Assembly (NCBI GenBank): GCA_026415215.1
Contig: JAOAHN010000089.1
Location: 1-50,934, forward strand
DNA from: Candidatus Hydrogenedentota bacterium
GTDB taxonomy: Bacteria; Hydrogenedentota; Hydrogenedentia; Hydrogenedentales; Hydrogenedentaceae
Direction: 5' to 3'
Length of the DNA: 50,934 nt
Shown here: positions 14,766 to 24,498 of the stretch, piece by piece
Numbering within the stretch: position 1 is the first letter of the stretch
How the letters are laid out: each line of letters opens with the position of its first letter
Program-made: the position numbers and the translations under genes
The notes under the pieces: generated by a model
The model's database searches: none
Seen by the model: the letters and a program-made list of their open reading frames with translations, nothing else
What the model was told of the DNA's origin: nothing

Positions 14766-17372
14766 CTAATTTTCTTTTAGGAAAGTATATATCTCTTCAA
14801 AGCCTAATTTTTCTGCTAACTCTATAGGAGTTTGACCTTTATTGTCTTTCGCATCTTTTCTCGCCCCACTTTTCAAAAGAAGGTCCACTATATTGATTAA
14901 CCTGTTCTCAACCGCTATGTGCAACGGAGTATACCCTTCTCTGCTAATCTCCGAAACATTAACATCAACACCTGCCTTAATTAACAGATTCGTCATTTCC
15001 AAAGAGTGAGACCATATAGCTCTATGAATGGGCGCCTTACCCAAGTAGAATACCCCACCAAAAGTAGGATAAACTTCACAAAGGGTTTTTAATCTATCTA
15101 CTCTTTTCATTTTTATACTTAATAAGTATTCTTCGCATATCAATGTAGTGATTAATCTATAAGTTCTTCTTAATCCTTCGTATTTCCTTATTTGAGCGTA
15201 TGTAGGTCCCTCTGGCAGTTCAAATTTACTAATACTATCAATGACAAGGTCAAGCGGAGTCTTACCACTATTAGTTTTTGCACAAATATCTGCTCCTCTG
15301 GCTGATATTAGCTGAACAAACCTATCTTCCCCATTCATTGCAGAAAGATGCAAAGGAGTGTATCCACTCTCATCGCGTATATCCACATTTACGCCCTTTA
15401 ATATCAATATTTGAGCAGGTCCCCAATATCCTTTCTCTGCACACAAATGAAGTGCACTCTTCCCGTCAGAAGTTAGTAAGCTTAAGTCAGCACCTGCATC
15501 TATCAATGCCTTAGCAAGGATAAGTTGACCTCGTTCACACGCCACATGCAAAGGGGTATATCCCTTTTTATTCTTCTCATTGATTGCTTGTCCCTTCTGA
15601 ATCAAAAACATAAGAGTATTTAGCTCACCCGAAATACAGGTATAATGGATAGGTAGATTTTCATACTTGTCCTTAACATTAATGTCCAACCCAAGGCTTA
15701 TTAGCCATTTCATAGCCTCGGGACTCTTTGAGCTTCCCGCCAAGTGTGGCAACTTCCTACCATCATTTAACTCTACATTCACATCACCACCTTTCTCTAC
15801 AATATATTTAGCCAAAGCAAGATTGTCCACCTCGAGTGCAATAGATAACGGCGACGCACCTGAGGAGTCCTTCGCATTAATATCCGCCCCATTATCTACA
15901 AAATACTTCACTATGTCTTCTCTATTATTCCTAACCGCAATATGGAGGGGTGTCTCTTTCTTTCTATTAACATTGTTTATATCAATCTTACCCCCACTTT
16001 TCTCAAAAACAAATTTAACCAATTCTAATTTGCCCTTCTCCGCACACAAATGGAGCACTCCATTGCCATTTTTGTCTTTTGCTTCTAAATTTGCCCCTCT
16101 CTCAATAATGTATTTAGATACTTCATCTTCCCCAACAGATATACTAAACAACAAAGGCGTAAACCTATTTCTATCTAATATTTCTATATCCGCACCCTTG
16201 TTCAAAAGAGACTCTACTATTTTAATATCACTTATTTTCACTGCATAATGAATAGGAGACATCCCATTTATATCTCTCGCATTGATATTTGCACCCCTAT
16301 CTATAAGGTACTCAACGATATCTCTTTTCCCCATTTCTACCGCAAGATGAAGAGGTGTTTTCGAATCTCTCACTACATTTACATTATTAACATCTGCGCC
16401 CAACTCAACAAGAAGATTTACAATCTCCAAATCTGTGTTTCGTATTGCATACTCCAACGCGGTTTCATCTTTTTGGGCACTACCAATATAATTAATATCC
16501 ACTCCCAAATCTACTAACAACCTTATCATCTCCTTATTGCGATTCCTAATCGCTATAGTAATTGGCCGGTCACCTTCTACTGTGCCACAATCAAGAACTG
16601 CCCCTTTCTTTAGCAAATGGAGAAGCATTTCTTTTTGATTAGCAGAAACTGCCACAATCACGGCAGGAGGTGAAAATCTCGCAGGTGGGACTAAAAGCCA
16701 TTCAGGATGTTCCTTAAGGTAAGCATCGACTAATTCAATATCTCCATAAGCAACAGCAGATTCAAAAGTATAATGGGCATCGTATGCTTTCAATATTCTC
16801 ACTACACCAAAATTTTTATTCTCCCCAGCAATATTTGCGGGGGGATAATTTATATCATCTCTTGCACTCATGTGTGGAGATGCCCCATTGTATAACAAAG
16901 CCCGAGCGACCTCAGGAAAACCTCTTTTTGCACAAAGATGAAGAGGAGCAAAATTTTCTTTGTTTCGAGAATTCGGATTAAGACCAAGTCTGATCAAGTG
17001 TTCTACAAGATAAACACTACTCGCAGTTGAAGCAAGATGCAAAGCATTGTTGCCTATTTCATCAAGTGCGAATATGTTACCCCCTAATTTACCAAACTCA
17101 TCAAATAAGTAGGGAAACCCACAACTTCCAGAGAGAAGAACGGCACTATCTTTCTCTTTTTGAGATAGCCCATCTTTTATAAAAGGTGATAGGTAGTATA
17201 CACAGTATACCTCGCCTGACCTAATCAACTCATCGAAGGAACTAAACCCCCACTTTTTTAACAATTCGTATACAATCTCTTTACCATCTTCACCGAAACT
17301 ACTTTGCGAAAAAGAGAATCCCAGGAAGATTTCCAACAAGACAATTAACAATATATATCTTAAAATTTTCAT
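14766..17372 (-). CDS. Large exported ankyrin-repeat protein
   Basis: An 868-residue protein with a signal peptide (about 1-27, ILRYILLIVLLEIFLGFSFS). About twenty ankyrin repeats then cover nearly the whole length, with repeated cores such as TPLHLAVEMGKRDIVEYLID and GADINAKD. A short non-repeat segment of about 60 residues (near 700-760) interrupts them. Ankyrin arrays bind other proteins. Placement outside the cytoplasm suggests a periplasmic or surface scaffold, or an effector towards another organism. AAGGAG precedes the ATG. It lies 44 bases after the GH30 gene and 29 bases before the isomerase on the same strand, so the three may be one transcript. Confidence 0.88.
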   Translation of the reverse strand: MKILRYILLIVLLEIFLGFSFSQSSFGEDGKEIVYELLKKWGFSSFDELIRSGEVYCVYYLSPFIKDGLSQKEKDSAVLLSGSCGFPYLFDEFGKLGGNIFALDEIGNNALHLASTASSVYLVEHLIRLGLNPNSRNKENFAPLHLCAKRGFPEVARALLYNGASPHMSARDDINYPPANIAGENKNFGVVRILKAYDAHYTFESAVAYGDIELVDAYLKEHPEWLLVPPARFSPPAVIVAVSANQKEMLLHLLKKGAVLDCGTVEGDRPITIAIRNRNKEMIRLLVDLGVDINYIGSAQKDETALEYAIRNTDLEIVNLLVELGADVNNVNVVRDSKTPLHLAVEMGKRDIVEYLIDRGANINARDINGMSPIHYAVKISDIKIVESLLNKGADIEILDRNRFTPLLFSISVGEDEVSKYIIERGANLEAKDKNGNGVLHLCAEKGKLELVKFVFEKSGGKIDINNVNRKKETPLHIAVRNNREDIVKYFVDNGADINAKDSSGASPLSIALEVDNLALAKYIVEKGGDVNVELNDGRKLPHLAGSSKSPEAMKWLISLGLDINVKDKYENLPIHYTCISGELNTLMFLIQKGQAINEKNKKGYTPLHVACERGQLILAKALIDAGADLSLLTSDGKSALHLCAEKGYWGPAQILILKGVNVDIRDESGYTPLHLSAMNGEDRFVQLISARGADICAKTNSGKTPLDLVIDSISKFELPEGPTYAQIRKYEGLRRTYRLITTLICEEYLLSIKMKRVDRLKTLCEVYPTFGGVFYLGKAPIHRAIWSHSLEMTNLLIKAGVDVNVSEISREGYTPLHIAVENRLINIVDLLLKSGARKDAKDNKGQTPIELAEKLGFEEIYTFLKEN

Positions 17373-17416
17373 TAGCTATACTCCTTTTCGCTAACTTCGC
17401 TAAAGTATAACTCAGA

Positions 17417-18808
17417 CTACCACACGAAAGTTATAACCGACTTAGATGGCAGTTTATACTCAAAAGAAACATTCTCAGATTTTACCCCTATTATTTTCTC
17501 ATTGTTCTCCGCATTAGCAACTATTAACGCTATCTTCCCATCAGGATTTAGGAAAGCAATATTGTCAAGATATCGACTACCTGGCGTAGAGTAGATTCTG
17601 AATGCTCCCCGCTTAACAAACTTCATAAACTGACCATACATATAGTAATCATATCTATACTCAATCTTATTCTCCGGAGTAAGGACTATCATCGTTGGAC
17701 TTGCATGATGAGGGCCCCTATTAGGTTTTCTCTGCCAATCGAGACAAATCACCCACAAGTTATAAGAGCGGGACCAATTTCTGAATATCTCAATAATCTT
17801 AATAGCCCCACGGGTATAAAATGTTGATCCTTCAGTGAAGTATATGTGCTTGTCTGGAAATTCATTATGTAGCACACTTTGAGCTTCTACCTTGCCCTCA
17901 TACAAGTGAAAACCTGTTCCTTCCACATATTTCGAAGCACAGGGATCCGTAAAAATTGCTCTCGGAAAATCAAGAACATTCCAATTGTGGTCCCAACACC
18001 ATATTTTTGTGCCTATTCCACTTTTCTCAAACAAAGGGCCTAAATAATCTCTGATGAAAACCTTCTGTTCTTCTGCACTCCACACACAGGTGGGATAATC
18101 AGGATCTTCCATTAACGGTTCATTCTGAACAGTAATGGCATAAATGGGAATACCCAGCTCACGATAATTCTCAATAAATTTCTTCAAATATTCTGCATAC
18201 ACGGAATAGTATTCTTTTTTTAGCTTTCCTCCACATAGGTTTTGAGAATCCTTCATCCAAGCGGGTGGACTCCATGGAGAAGCAAAAAACAAAACTTCCG
18301 GATTTTTCTCCTGAACCATCTTAATTATAGGAATTATATATTCCTTATCCTTCTCTATGGAAAAATTTTCTAACTCAGGGTCTGTCTCGCCAAGAGGCAA
18401 GTCAGAATATGTATAATATGGCTCACCTACAAAGTCTGAAGTCCCAATGCACAAGCGCATAAGATTCATCCCTATCCCCTTTTCAGGATCTACAATCTTT
18501 TCAATTATTTCTTCCCTATCCTGAGGAGAAAGCCGAGTTAAGTTCCAACAGGTCGCATGGTCAAGAGAGCCTCCCATCCCAAGGATAGTCTGATATTTTT
18601 GATTTTTATCTATTTCTATGACATTTGCCTTCTTGCTAATTTTACTTGCCAGTTTTACTTTAACTTCGGTAAGTTTGAACCTCCCGTCTTCAGAACTTAA
18701 CCATGCCCTAACATCACCAGTTTCATCTCCCCAAGCACAATAATTAACCATTTCCAATGTGAGCAAAACCACCATACATAGGATATATCTCAAACATATC
18801 ATTTTCAT
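17417..18808 (-). CDS. Secreted glycoside hydrolase family 30 enzyme
   Basis: A 463-residue secreted glycosidase of the glucosylceramidase/GH30 family. A signal peptide covers about residues 1-26. The start of the barrel has the family sequence YQTILGMGGSLDHATCWNLT. The acid/base is Glu230 in ITVQNEP and the nucleophile is Glu326 in YFTEGS. FASPWSPPAWMKDS and the C-terminal beta domain (IALIVANAENNEKIIGVK) are also typical. It should remove beta-glucosyl, beta-xylosyl or beta-1,6-glucan units by a retaining mechanism in the periplasm or outside. AGGAG precedes the ATG. It is the first gene of a likely operon with the ankyrin protein and isomerase. Confidence 0.9.
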   Translation of the reverse strand: MKMICLRYILCMVVLLTLEMVNYCAWGDETGDVRAWLSSEDGRFKLTEVKVKLASKISKKANVIEIDKNQKYQTILGMGGSLDHATCWNLTRLSPQDREEIIEKIVDPEKGIGMNLMRLCIGTSDFVGEPYYTYSDLPLGETDPELENFSIEKDKEYIIPIIKMVQEKNPEVLFFASPWSPPAWMKDSQNLCGGKLKKEYYSVYAEYLKKFIENYRELGIPIYAITVQNEPLMEDPDYPTCVWSAEEQKVFIRDYLGPLFEKSGIGTKIWCWDHNWNVLDFPRAIFTDPCASKYVEGTGFHLYEGKVEAQSVLHNEFPDKHIYFTEGSTFYTRGAIKIIEIFRNWSRSYNLWVICLDWQRKPNRGPHHASPTMIVLTPENKIEYRYDYYMYGQFMKFVKRGAFRIYSTPGSRYLDNIAFLNPDGKIALIVANAENNEKIIGVKSENVSFEYKLPSKSVITFVW

Positions 18809-18883
18809 TACACGCTCCTATATATTTTAAAATGTTATAAAATTATTCTTTAATAGTTTCTGATTCTCTTTAACTTTAAAAAC

Positions 18884-20542
18884 ATGGACGAATACAAAGA
18901 AATTATAAAATACTACCACGAGAGAACTAAACACAAGCCAAATAAATTTGCTCGGTCTCCAGGATACCTGGATTGGAGTAACGAGCCTAAACCATTCAGA
19001 AGATATATAGGCACAGAAAAAATCAATCTACCACTATCAAATCCTGAAGATTCACCCACTTTCTATAAATCCCTATTTCAACTTGAAGACATTGAGCCTT
19101 TACCATTTGACATACATTCTATATCAAAATTACTACTTTTCTCTCTTGGAATCTCTGCATGGAAAGAATACAGAGGCACAAGATGGGCTCTCAGATGTAA
19201 CCCTTCCGCAGGAAATTTACACCCCACAGAGGCATATATCATCGCCCCCCCTAATCTTCTCGGTAATGAAAAAACCACCCTATATCATTATGCCCCTTTC
19301 GACCATTGTTTAGAAATCAGAGCAACTGACTCCAGTAATAACTGGGGAAAAGTATATAAACAGAATCCCACTAACAATTTCCTTATATTAGGATTGACTA
19401 CGATAACTTGGAGAATGGCATGGAAATATGGAGAAAGAGCCCTAAGGTACTGCTTATTAGACACAGGTCACGCGATTTCAGCTATAACCTACTCAGCCCG
19501 AGCTATGGGCTGGAAAACATCCGCTTTAATCTCAATTCCCTGGGAATATCAGAAAACAATATTAGGATTAAATCGTCCTGAATTCGATAATGTAGAAAAA
19601 GAAACCCCTCAAATTTTATTACTTATTTATCCTCACAACAGCCAGTTTGAGAAACATCATAGCATCAACTCCTCAATTCCACTACTTGATACCTGGTTTG
19701 GAAAACCTGAAAAGCTAAGTCCTCAAAAAGTAGAATGGGAAATGATAAACTACGCCATCAATGCTATGGAGAACTCATCCGCAGAGTTCTTAAACAGATT
19801 AAATAAAGTCAACAACGATATTATAGGAGCAGGCAGAAGGTCAGACTACACTAAATCAGATGTTTTGACCTCTCCCCAAAGTTATGTGCTTTTCCGACAA
19901 AGAAGAAGTGCCCATGAACTCGATCCGGAAGTTACTCTTCCTATTCAAAAATTACAGAACCTCCTCCAAAACCTAAAATTTGTCAAAACTAATGTCATTG
20001 AAAAAGTGCTGAATGTTAACCTCCCCACTTTTTTGGTTATATTTGCAAATTCTCTCGAGAATATCAGGCCAGGAATTTACTTATTCCCATTCTACGGATC
20101 TCTCGTCTCCCGAACCGCTGAAAAGAACCTTTCATCCATCAAAATTTCAAAAGAAATTGATATTTTTCTTCTAAAAGAAGGAGATTTTAAAACTTTTACA
20201 TCTCATCTTCTATGTGGGCAAGATGTCGGAGAAAATAGTGCTATTCTTTTTGGACTATTCGCCGACATACAAAATATTTTGCAAGTATATGGTGATTTCT
20301 CCTATGTAGTGTTACACTGGGAAGCAGGTTTTATAGTCCATCATTTATATCTCGAGGCTGAGATACTAAATCTACAAGGCACAGGAATTGGTTGTTTCTT
20401 TGACGACGAATATATAGTTGAAATCCCACAACCAAAGGGAAAGGCGAAATTATATCCTATCTACTACTACGCATTGGGAAAACCCATTCCTGACTTACGG
20501 CTGAAGAGCTATCCTCCCTACCTTAATAAAGGGAATACCTAA
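18884..20542 (+). CDS. SagB/ThcOx-type tandem nitroreductase-fold oxidoreductase
   Basis: A 552-residue FMN-dependent oxidoreductase-like protein. It opens with YYHERTKH and GYLDWSNEPKPFRRY, the N-terminal signature of the SagB/ThcOx family. Two nitroreductase-fold halves follow: about 70-250, with RCNPSAGNLHPTEAYI and RYCLLDTGHAISAITYSARA, and about 320-540, with QRRSAHELD and EAEILNLQGTGIGCFFDD. In peptide-natural-product clusters these enzymes oxidise azolines to azoles. No YcaO, cyclodehydratase or precursor gene is adjacent, so this copy may act on other substrates. It is divergent from the GH30 gene by about 75 bases and lacks a clear Shine-Dalgarno. Confidence 0.82.
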   Translation: MDEYKEIIKYYHERTKHKPNKFARSPGYLDWSNEPKPFRRYIGTEKINLPLSNPEDSPTFYKSLFQLEDIEPLPFDIHSISKLLLFSLGISAWKEYRGTRWALRCNPSAGNLHPTEAYIIAPPNLLGNEKTTLYHYAPFDHCLEIRATDSSNNWGKVYKQNPTNNFLILGLTTITWRMAWKYGERALRYCLLDTGHAISAITYSARAMGWKTSALISIPWEYQKTILGLNRPEFDNVEKETPQILLLIYPHNSQFEKHHSINSSIPLLDTWFGKPEKLSPQKVEWEMINYAINAMENSSAEFLNRLNKVNNDIIGAGRRSDYTKSDVLTSPQSYVLFRQRRSAHELDPEVTLPIQKLQNLLQNLKFVKTNVIEKVLNVNLPTFLVIFANSLENIRPGIYLFPFYGSLVSRTAEKNLSSIKISKEIDIFLLKEGDFKTFTSHLLCGQDVGENSAILFGLFADIQNILQVYGDFSYVVLHWEAGFIVHHLYLEAEILNLQGTGIGCFFDDEYIVEIPQPKGKAKLYPIYYYALGKPIPDLRLKSYPPYLNKGNT

Positions 20543-20614
20543 CTTTCCCAGTCCTGTTTTATATAGACAATGGTATAATTACTCCTTATTCAACTCCAAT
20601 TATAAGGAATCATT

Positions 20615-21826
20615 ATGAAGAGATCCTTTTTTAGAAATAGCCTGTTAAAATTCGGAATTTTAATTGTCATCCTCGTATTTTCAGGATGTATAACCCGACC
20701 TACCTATGTTTATCTAACCTGGCAAAATGACCCACATACCACAATCACAGTTAATACTTTATCTACTGTGAGGGAGTACCCTATTGAGATTAGATACAGA
20801 GAATTAAATAATCCCAACTCACCAGAGAATATATTAAGCAAATCACCTCGTGATTTTACAATAACTGAACCCCATAGGAAAATTAATACTTTTGAACTCA
20901 CAGAATTAAAACCAGGAGAAATATACACATTTACACTAAAAACAAATAAGGGAAGGTTTACTAAAGAACTCAAGTTTAGAACTATCCCTAATGATGGGAA
21001 ACCGCTCAGATTCGTAGTTGGAGGTGATATGGGTATACTTCCATCCGCCCCTAAACTACTCAAACAGGCTCAGAAACTCAATCCCCAGTTCGTTGTCATA
21101 GGAGGGGATATAGTTTACGAGAATGGAGATCCTAATAAGGATTGGATGTGGGATATATGGCTAAAACATTGGACTAAATACATGATTGACAATGAAGACT
21201 GTTTGATACCACTCATAGCAGGAATAGGTAACCATGAAGTAAACGAAAAAGATCCGAGCCATCCCTCAACAGAGAGAGCTCCATTCTATTTCAATTACCT
21301 GGCTCAATGTGAAAAAACTTATTTCTATAAGAAATTTGAACCCCACTTACTTTTGATTCTACTCGATAGCAATCATATAGTTTCTATCTCTGACCAAGTA
21401 AACTGGTTAAATAATGTTTTAGAACAAAATTCCAACTACCCATTCATTATTCCAGTTTATCATGTTCCGATGTATCCAAGTCATCGCCCATTCGATGGGG
21501 CTATATCTGCTGAACAAAGAAAACTCTGGCTCCCTATATTTGACAAATACAGAGTATCGGTAGCGTTTGAAAACCACGACCATACATTTAAAAGGACAAA
21601 ATCCCTTAGAAACGGTGTTGTCTCTTCAGAAGGAACTGTATACTTGGGAGATGGATGCTTTGGAGTATCCCCACGGGAAATTAAAAATCATGAACTCGGT
21701 TATCTCGAGAAAGCGAGTGGCATAAAACACTTTTGGTTAGTAGAAATTGACTCAGAAAAACTAACCGCAAAAGCAGTGGATATCAAAGGAAAAGTATTCG
21801 ATGAGGTTATAATCTCACCACGCTAA
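20615..21826 (+). CDS. Metallophosphoesterase lipoprotein (purple acid phosphatase-like)
   Basis: A 403-residue lipoprotein with the lipobox FSGC (Cys25). It has an N-terminal fibronectin-like domain (about 30-125, ending FTLKTNKGRFTKELKFRTI) and a calcineurin-like phosphoesterase domain. Metal-site motifs are GGDMG, IGGDIVYENGD, GIGNHE, VYHVPMYPSH and ENHDHTFKR, in the order of purple acid phosphatases. It should release phosphate from organic phosphoesters in the periplasm or at the outer membrane. SD AAGGA precedes the ATG. It follows the SagB-like gene by 72 bases on the same strand, but no functional link is apparent. Confidence 0.88.
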   Translation: MKRSFFRNSLLKFGILIVILVFSGCITRPTYVYLTWQNDPHTTITVNTLSTVREYPIEIRYRELNNPNSPENILSKSPRDFTITEPHRKINTFELTELKPGEIYTFTLKTNKGRFTKELKFRTIPNDGKPLRFVVGGDMGILPSAPKLLKQAQKLNPQFVVIGGDIVYENGDPNKDWMWDIWLKHWTKYMIDNEDCLIPLIAGIGNHEVNEKDPSHPSTERAPFYFNYLAQCEKTYFYKKFEPHLLLILLDSNHIVSISDQVNWLNNVLEQNSNYPFIIPVYHVPMYPSHRPFDGAISAEQRKLWLPIFDKYRVSVAFENHDHTFKRTKSLRNGVVSSEGTVYLGDGCFGVSPREIKNHELGYLEKASGIKHFWLVEIDSEKLTAKAVDIKGKVFDEVIISPR

Positions 21827-21895
21827 TTAGTATGTTCTCTACCAAGTCCACCCCTTCAGAAAATAAGAACCTATAAAAATACTTTTTAATACGAG

Positions 21896-23206
21896 CTACT
21901 CGGGAAGAGGTTTTCCTTTAGTTTCGGGTGCGAACGGTAATATCGCTAAGCCTATTACGAACACTGCAGATATCATAACTCCTGCGTGGCGAAGACCAAA
22001 TCTCGTAGCTAAATTTCCAAAGATATAAGGAGCAAATGCAGATATATATCTTGCGACATTGTAGCAGAATCCAACTCCAGTAGCTCTTAAACGGGTAGGG
22101 TATAGTTCTGGGAAGTAAACTGCATATCCAGAGAATATAGCGAGCAACATAAATCCCATTGAGAAAAACATAATAACAGCAACTGGAAAAGAATTAGTTA
22201 TTAAAAAGGTAATAGGAATTACTATTAAGCATCCTATGAGGGCAAGTGCAAAACCTATTTTCCTTCCTACACTTTTTGCTATCACACCATAAGCCAAAGC
22301 CCCTAAGAAACATCCAAAGTTCTGAGCCATAACAGCAAGACTCACTTTGATCTCAGTGGCTCTTTTTAACTCTGGCAGGTTTTCAGGATTTAATATTTTC
22401 CTTAGGAGTTCTGCTGACCAAACGCTTATACCCCAAAAACCAATCACCCCAACTGTAGCAAGAATCACCCCAATTATTGTGTGTTTTCTCCACCTGGGGT
22501 CAGAAAACAATTCATTTATGGAACCTAAACCCTCTTCACCCTTGTTAGCTTTTTCCCTTGCTGTGCTCCAACTCTCAGGTTCCTTAACATACAACCTTAT
22601 CACAAAGACCAAGAGTGCAGGGATAATTCCTATGAAAAAGACATATCGCCATACCTCATCAAGAGAGGTAACCACAGAGGAGAGTGTTAAGTTGATCACA
22701 CCCGATAAAACATTGCCAATTGCAGACATGGACTGAACTATTGCCAATGCTGTAGGACGAGCATGATCAGGAAAAGTTTCCGCAACTAATGCAGCGCCTG
22801 CAGCAAACTCACCTCCAATTCCTAACCCTGTCAAAAACCTCAAGATTACAAACTGAATCCAATTTTGAGAGAGTCCACTTAAACCGGTAAATCCTGCATA
22901 CATCAATATAGTAATTGCCATTGTTTTTGTTCTCCCTAATTTGTCTCCTACCATTCCAAAGAATAATCCTCCTGTTGCCCATCCTAACATCATACACATT
23001 GTTGCCACACCTATATACCAGTTTAATTCATTCTCAGGCACTCCTGGGAGTAGGGTTCGCATCGCAGGTTGCTTTGCAAAAACAAACAACCACTGGTCCA
23101 TCGTATCGAACATCCATCCCATCACTGCCACAGCAAGAACGAGATAATGGTAGCCCGTTAATCCCTCATTCCATCGCTTAGCTTTTCCAATAGAAGAATC
23201 AGTCAT
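21896..23206 (-). CDS. Major facilitator superfamily transporter
   Basis: A 436-residue, 12-helix MFS permease of the metabolite:proton symporter type. The loop 2-3 motif is FFGMVGDKLGRTKTMAI. TGLGIGGEFAAGAALVAETF in helix 4 and the central loop near residue 215 fit the sugar and aromatic-acid transporter groups. The second-half motif is GVIAKSVGRKIGF. YFPELYPTRLRATGVGFCYN is the classic signature of that subfamily. The substrate is unknown, probably an organic acid or sugar. It stands alone between convergent and same-strand neighbours. Confidence 0.88.
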   Translation of the reverse strand: MTDSSIGKAKRWNEGLTGYHYLVLAVAVMGWMFDTMDQWLFVFAKQPAMRTLLPGVPENELNWYIGVATMCMMLGWATGGLFFGMVGDKLGRTKTMAITILMYAGFTGLSGLSQNWIQFVILRFLTGLGIGGEFAAGAALVAETFPDHARPTALAIVQSMSAIGNVLSGVINLTLSSVVTSLDEVWRYVFFIGIIPALLVFVIRLYVKEPESWSTAREKANKGEEGLGSINELFSDPRWRKHTIIGVILATVGVIGFWGISVWSAELLRKILNPENLPELKRATEIKVSLAVMAQNFGCFLGALAYGVIAKSVGRKIGFALALIGCLIVIPITFLITNSFPVAVIMFFSMGFMLLAIFSGYAVYFPELYPTRLRATGVGFCYNVARYISAFAPYIFGNLATRFGLRHAGVMISAVFVIGLAILPFAPETKGKPLPE

Positions 23207-23289
23207 AAAAAAATCCCTCTTATTAATTTAAATATTAATAATCATCCTATTATCTAACTGAGACAATACCCAACTACTTAGTTTTACAA

Positions 23290-24150
23290 TTACTTCGTCA
23301 AATCTACTAATTCATTTATAAATACTTGATTATTAAAATATGTATCCAATATTCTCAGGAGTAAATTATTTTTCACCCCTGCGAGTTCCCACACCTCAGG
23401 CTCCAATGGATATATTTTATGTGGATGAGTAATCAATCCTGAGACCCTCGTAATATAGTCAGCTATGCATAAAGACGCAGAGATAGTGCGGGTTTTGTCA
23501 GAGCTTGCATTCCACGGTTCATGGTGCCATCTCACCGCTTCCCACAATTCCTCAGATAATTTCCACTGTTGGGAGATTTTTCCACCAACTTCTGCATGGT
23601 CAACTCCGATAACTCGCTGTTCCAGGGCTATCCAAGTTCCCTTCTCCTCCTCCGCCAGTTTACATACGCATTCCCAGTGTTTCTTTAGGTATTCGCCAAG
23701 TATCACTTTTCCAATGTCGTGGAGTAAACCAAACACAAATGCAGTGTCTCCCTTACTGTAATGCTCACCAAGAGGACACACTGATGCTATTGCATCCATT
23801 GCTATGCCAGTGGCAATACTATGGAGAACTAATTTCTTCGCCTTTCCTCCCAACTGAGTAAAAACTGAGGCTGTCAATACAAGATTCTTCACTACTTTGG
23901 TTCCAAGTAAAACAACTGCATGCTCTATCGAAGTTACTTTTTGACCTAAACCATAGTATGCAGAATTAACTAATCTGAGAAGCTTCAAGGAGATAGAGGG
24001 GTCAAGAGAAATAATACGAGACAAATCAGAAAGTCGAGTGTTGGGATCACTTAACATACTCAATACTCTCTGAACTGTTGATGGTAAGCTCGGAAGAGTT
24101 ACTATCTCCTCCAGTAGACTCTCAACAGTATATTTTCCGAGCTCACTCAT
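23290..24150 (-). CDS. HDOD-domain signalling protein
   Basis: A 286-residue single-domain HDOD protein. It begins VTLPSLPSTVQRVLSMLSDP, followed by LSRIISLDPSISLKLLRLVN and the HD-like core GLLHDIGKVILGEYLKK. WHHEPWNASSD and IADYITRV are also family-like. HDOD proteins act in bacterial signal transduction, often linked to motility, chemotaxis or cyclic-di-GMP networks. No nucleotide-cyclase domain is fused here. I place the start at the ATG at 24150; a TTG 12 bases upstream is also in frame, and neither has a clear ribosome site. It is 40 bases behind a small unknown gene on the same strand. Confidence 0.85.
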   Translation of the reverse strand: MSELGKYTVESLLEEIVTLPSLPSTVQRVLSMLSDPNTRLSDLSRIISLDPSISLKLLRLVNSAYYGLGQKVTSIEHAVVLLGTKVVKNLVLTASVFTQLGGKAKKLVLHSIATGIAMDAIASVCPLGEHYSKGDTAFVFGLLHDIGKVILGEYLKKHWECVCKLAEEEKGTWIALEQRVIGVDHAEVGGKISQQWKLSEELWEAVRWHHEPWNASSDKTRTISASLCIADYITRVSGLITHPHKIYPLEPEVWELAGVKNNLLLRILDTYFNNQVFINELVDLTK

Positions 24151-24190
24151 AAAAACAATCAAGTAAGAAAAAACGCCTTGGGCTAAAATT

Positions 24191-24451
24191 TTACTTTATC
24201 TCTAATGGAGCAAATGCTCTTTTCCCGAATACCCTCTCCTGAGTGCAATAAATATCAATAATATCCTCAGGAGATAATACATCTAACAAATCTGTAATAG
24301 CAACAATTTCTCGCTCTCCGTTATCCCTTTGAAATACTACAACTGAATTTTGTTTCTTCTCATTCGAGCCTACTAATACAGCTATACCTTTCCTTCCATC
24401 TCTTAGCAAGACCACCCTGAGAATAGCAGACCCTTGCCTACGCCACTGCAT
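24191..24451 (-). CDS. Small protein of unknown function
   Basis: An 86-residue protein I do not recognise. It is rich in beta strand (AILRVVLLRDGRKGIAVLVG, then NSVVVFQRDNG), followed by a short acidic helix (LLDVLSPEDIIDIY). It is probably cytoplasmic. It sits in a same-strand row between the TIGR04073 protein and the HDOD gene (gaps about 40 bases), so co-transcription is likely. The ATG at 24451 is chosen; a GTG two codons upstream is possible. Confidence 0.45.
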   Translation of the reverse strand: MQWRRQGSAILRVVLLRDGRKGIAVLVGSNEKKQNSVVVFQRDNGEREIVAITDLLDVLSPEDIIDIYCTQERVFGKRAFAPLEIK

Positions 24452-24498
24452 TATCACTATCTTCTAAAACTCAAATAAAACCTAACTAACTGTAAGAA

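Noticed and set aside
15278-16981. Several plus-strand open frames opposite the ankyrin gene
   Set aside because: Shadow frames produced by the repeated codon pattern of the ankyrin array; none has a ribosome site.
18884-20542. Link between the SagB-like enzyme and the three small peptides as a modified-peptide system
   Set aside because: The peptides contain almost no Cys/Ser/Thr cores or leader motifs, lie 5 kb away, and several unrelated genes intervene.
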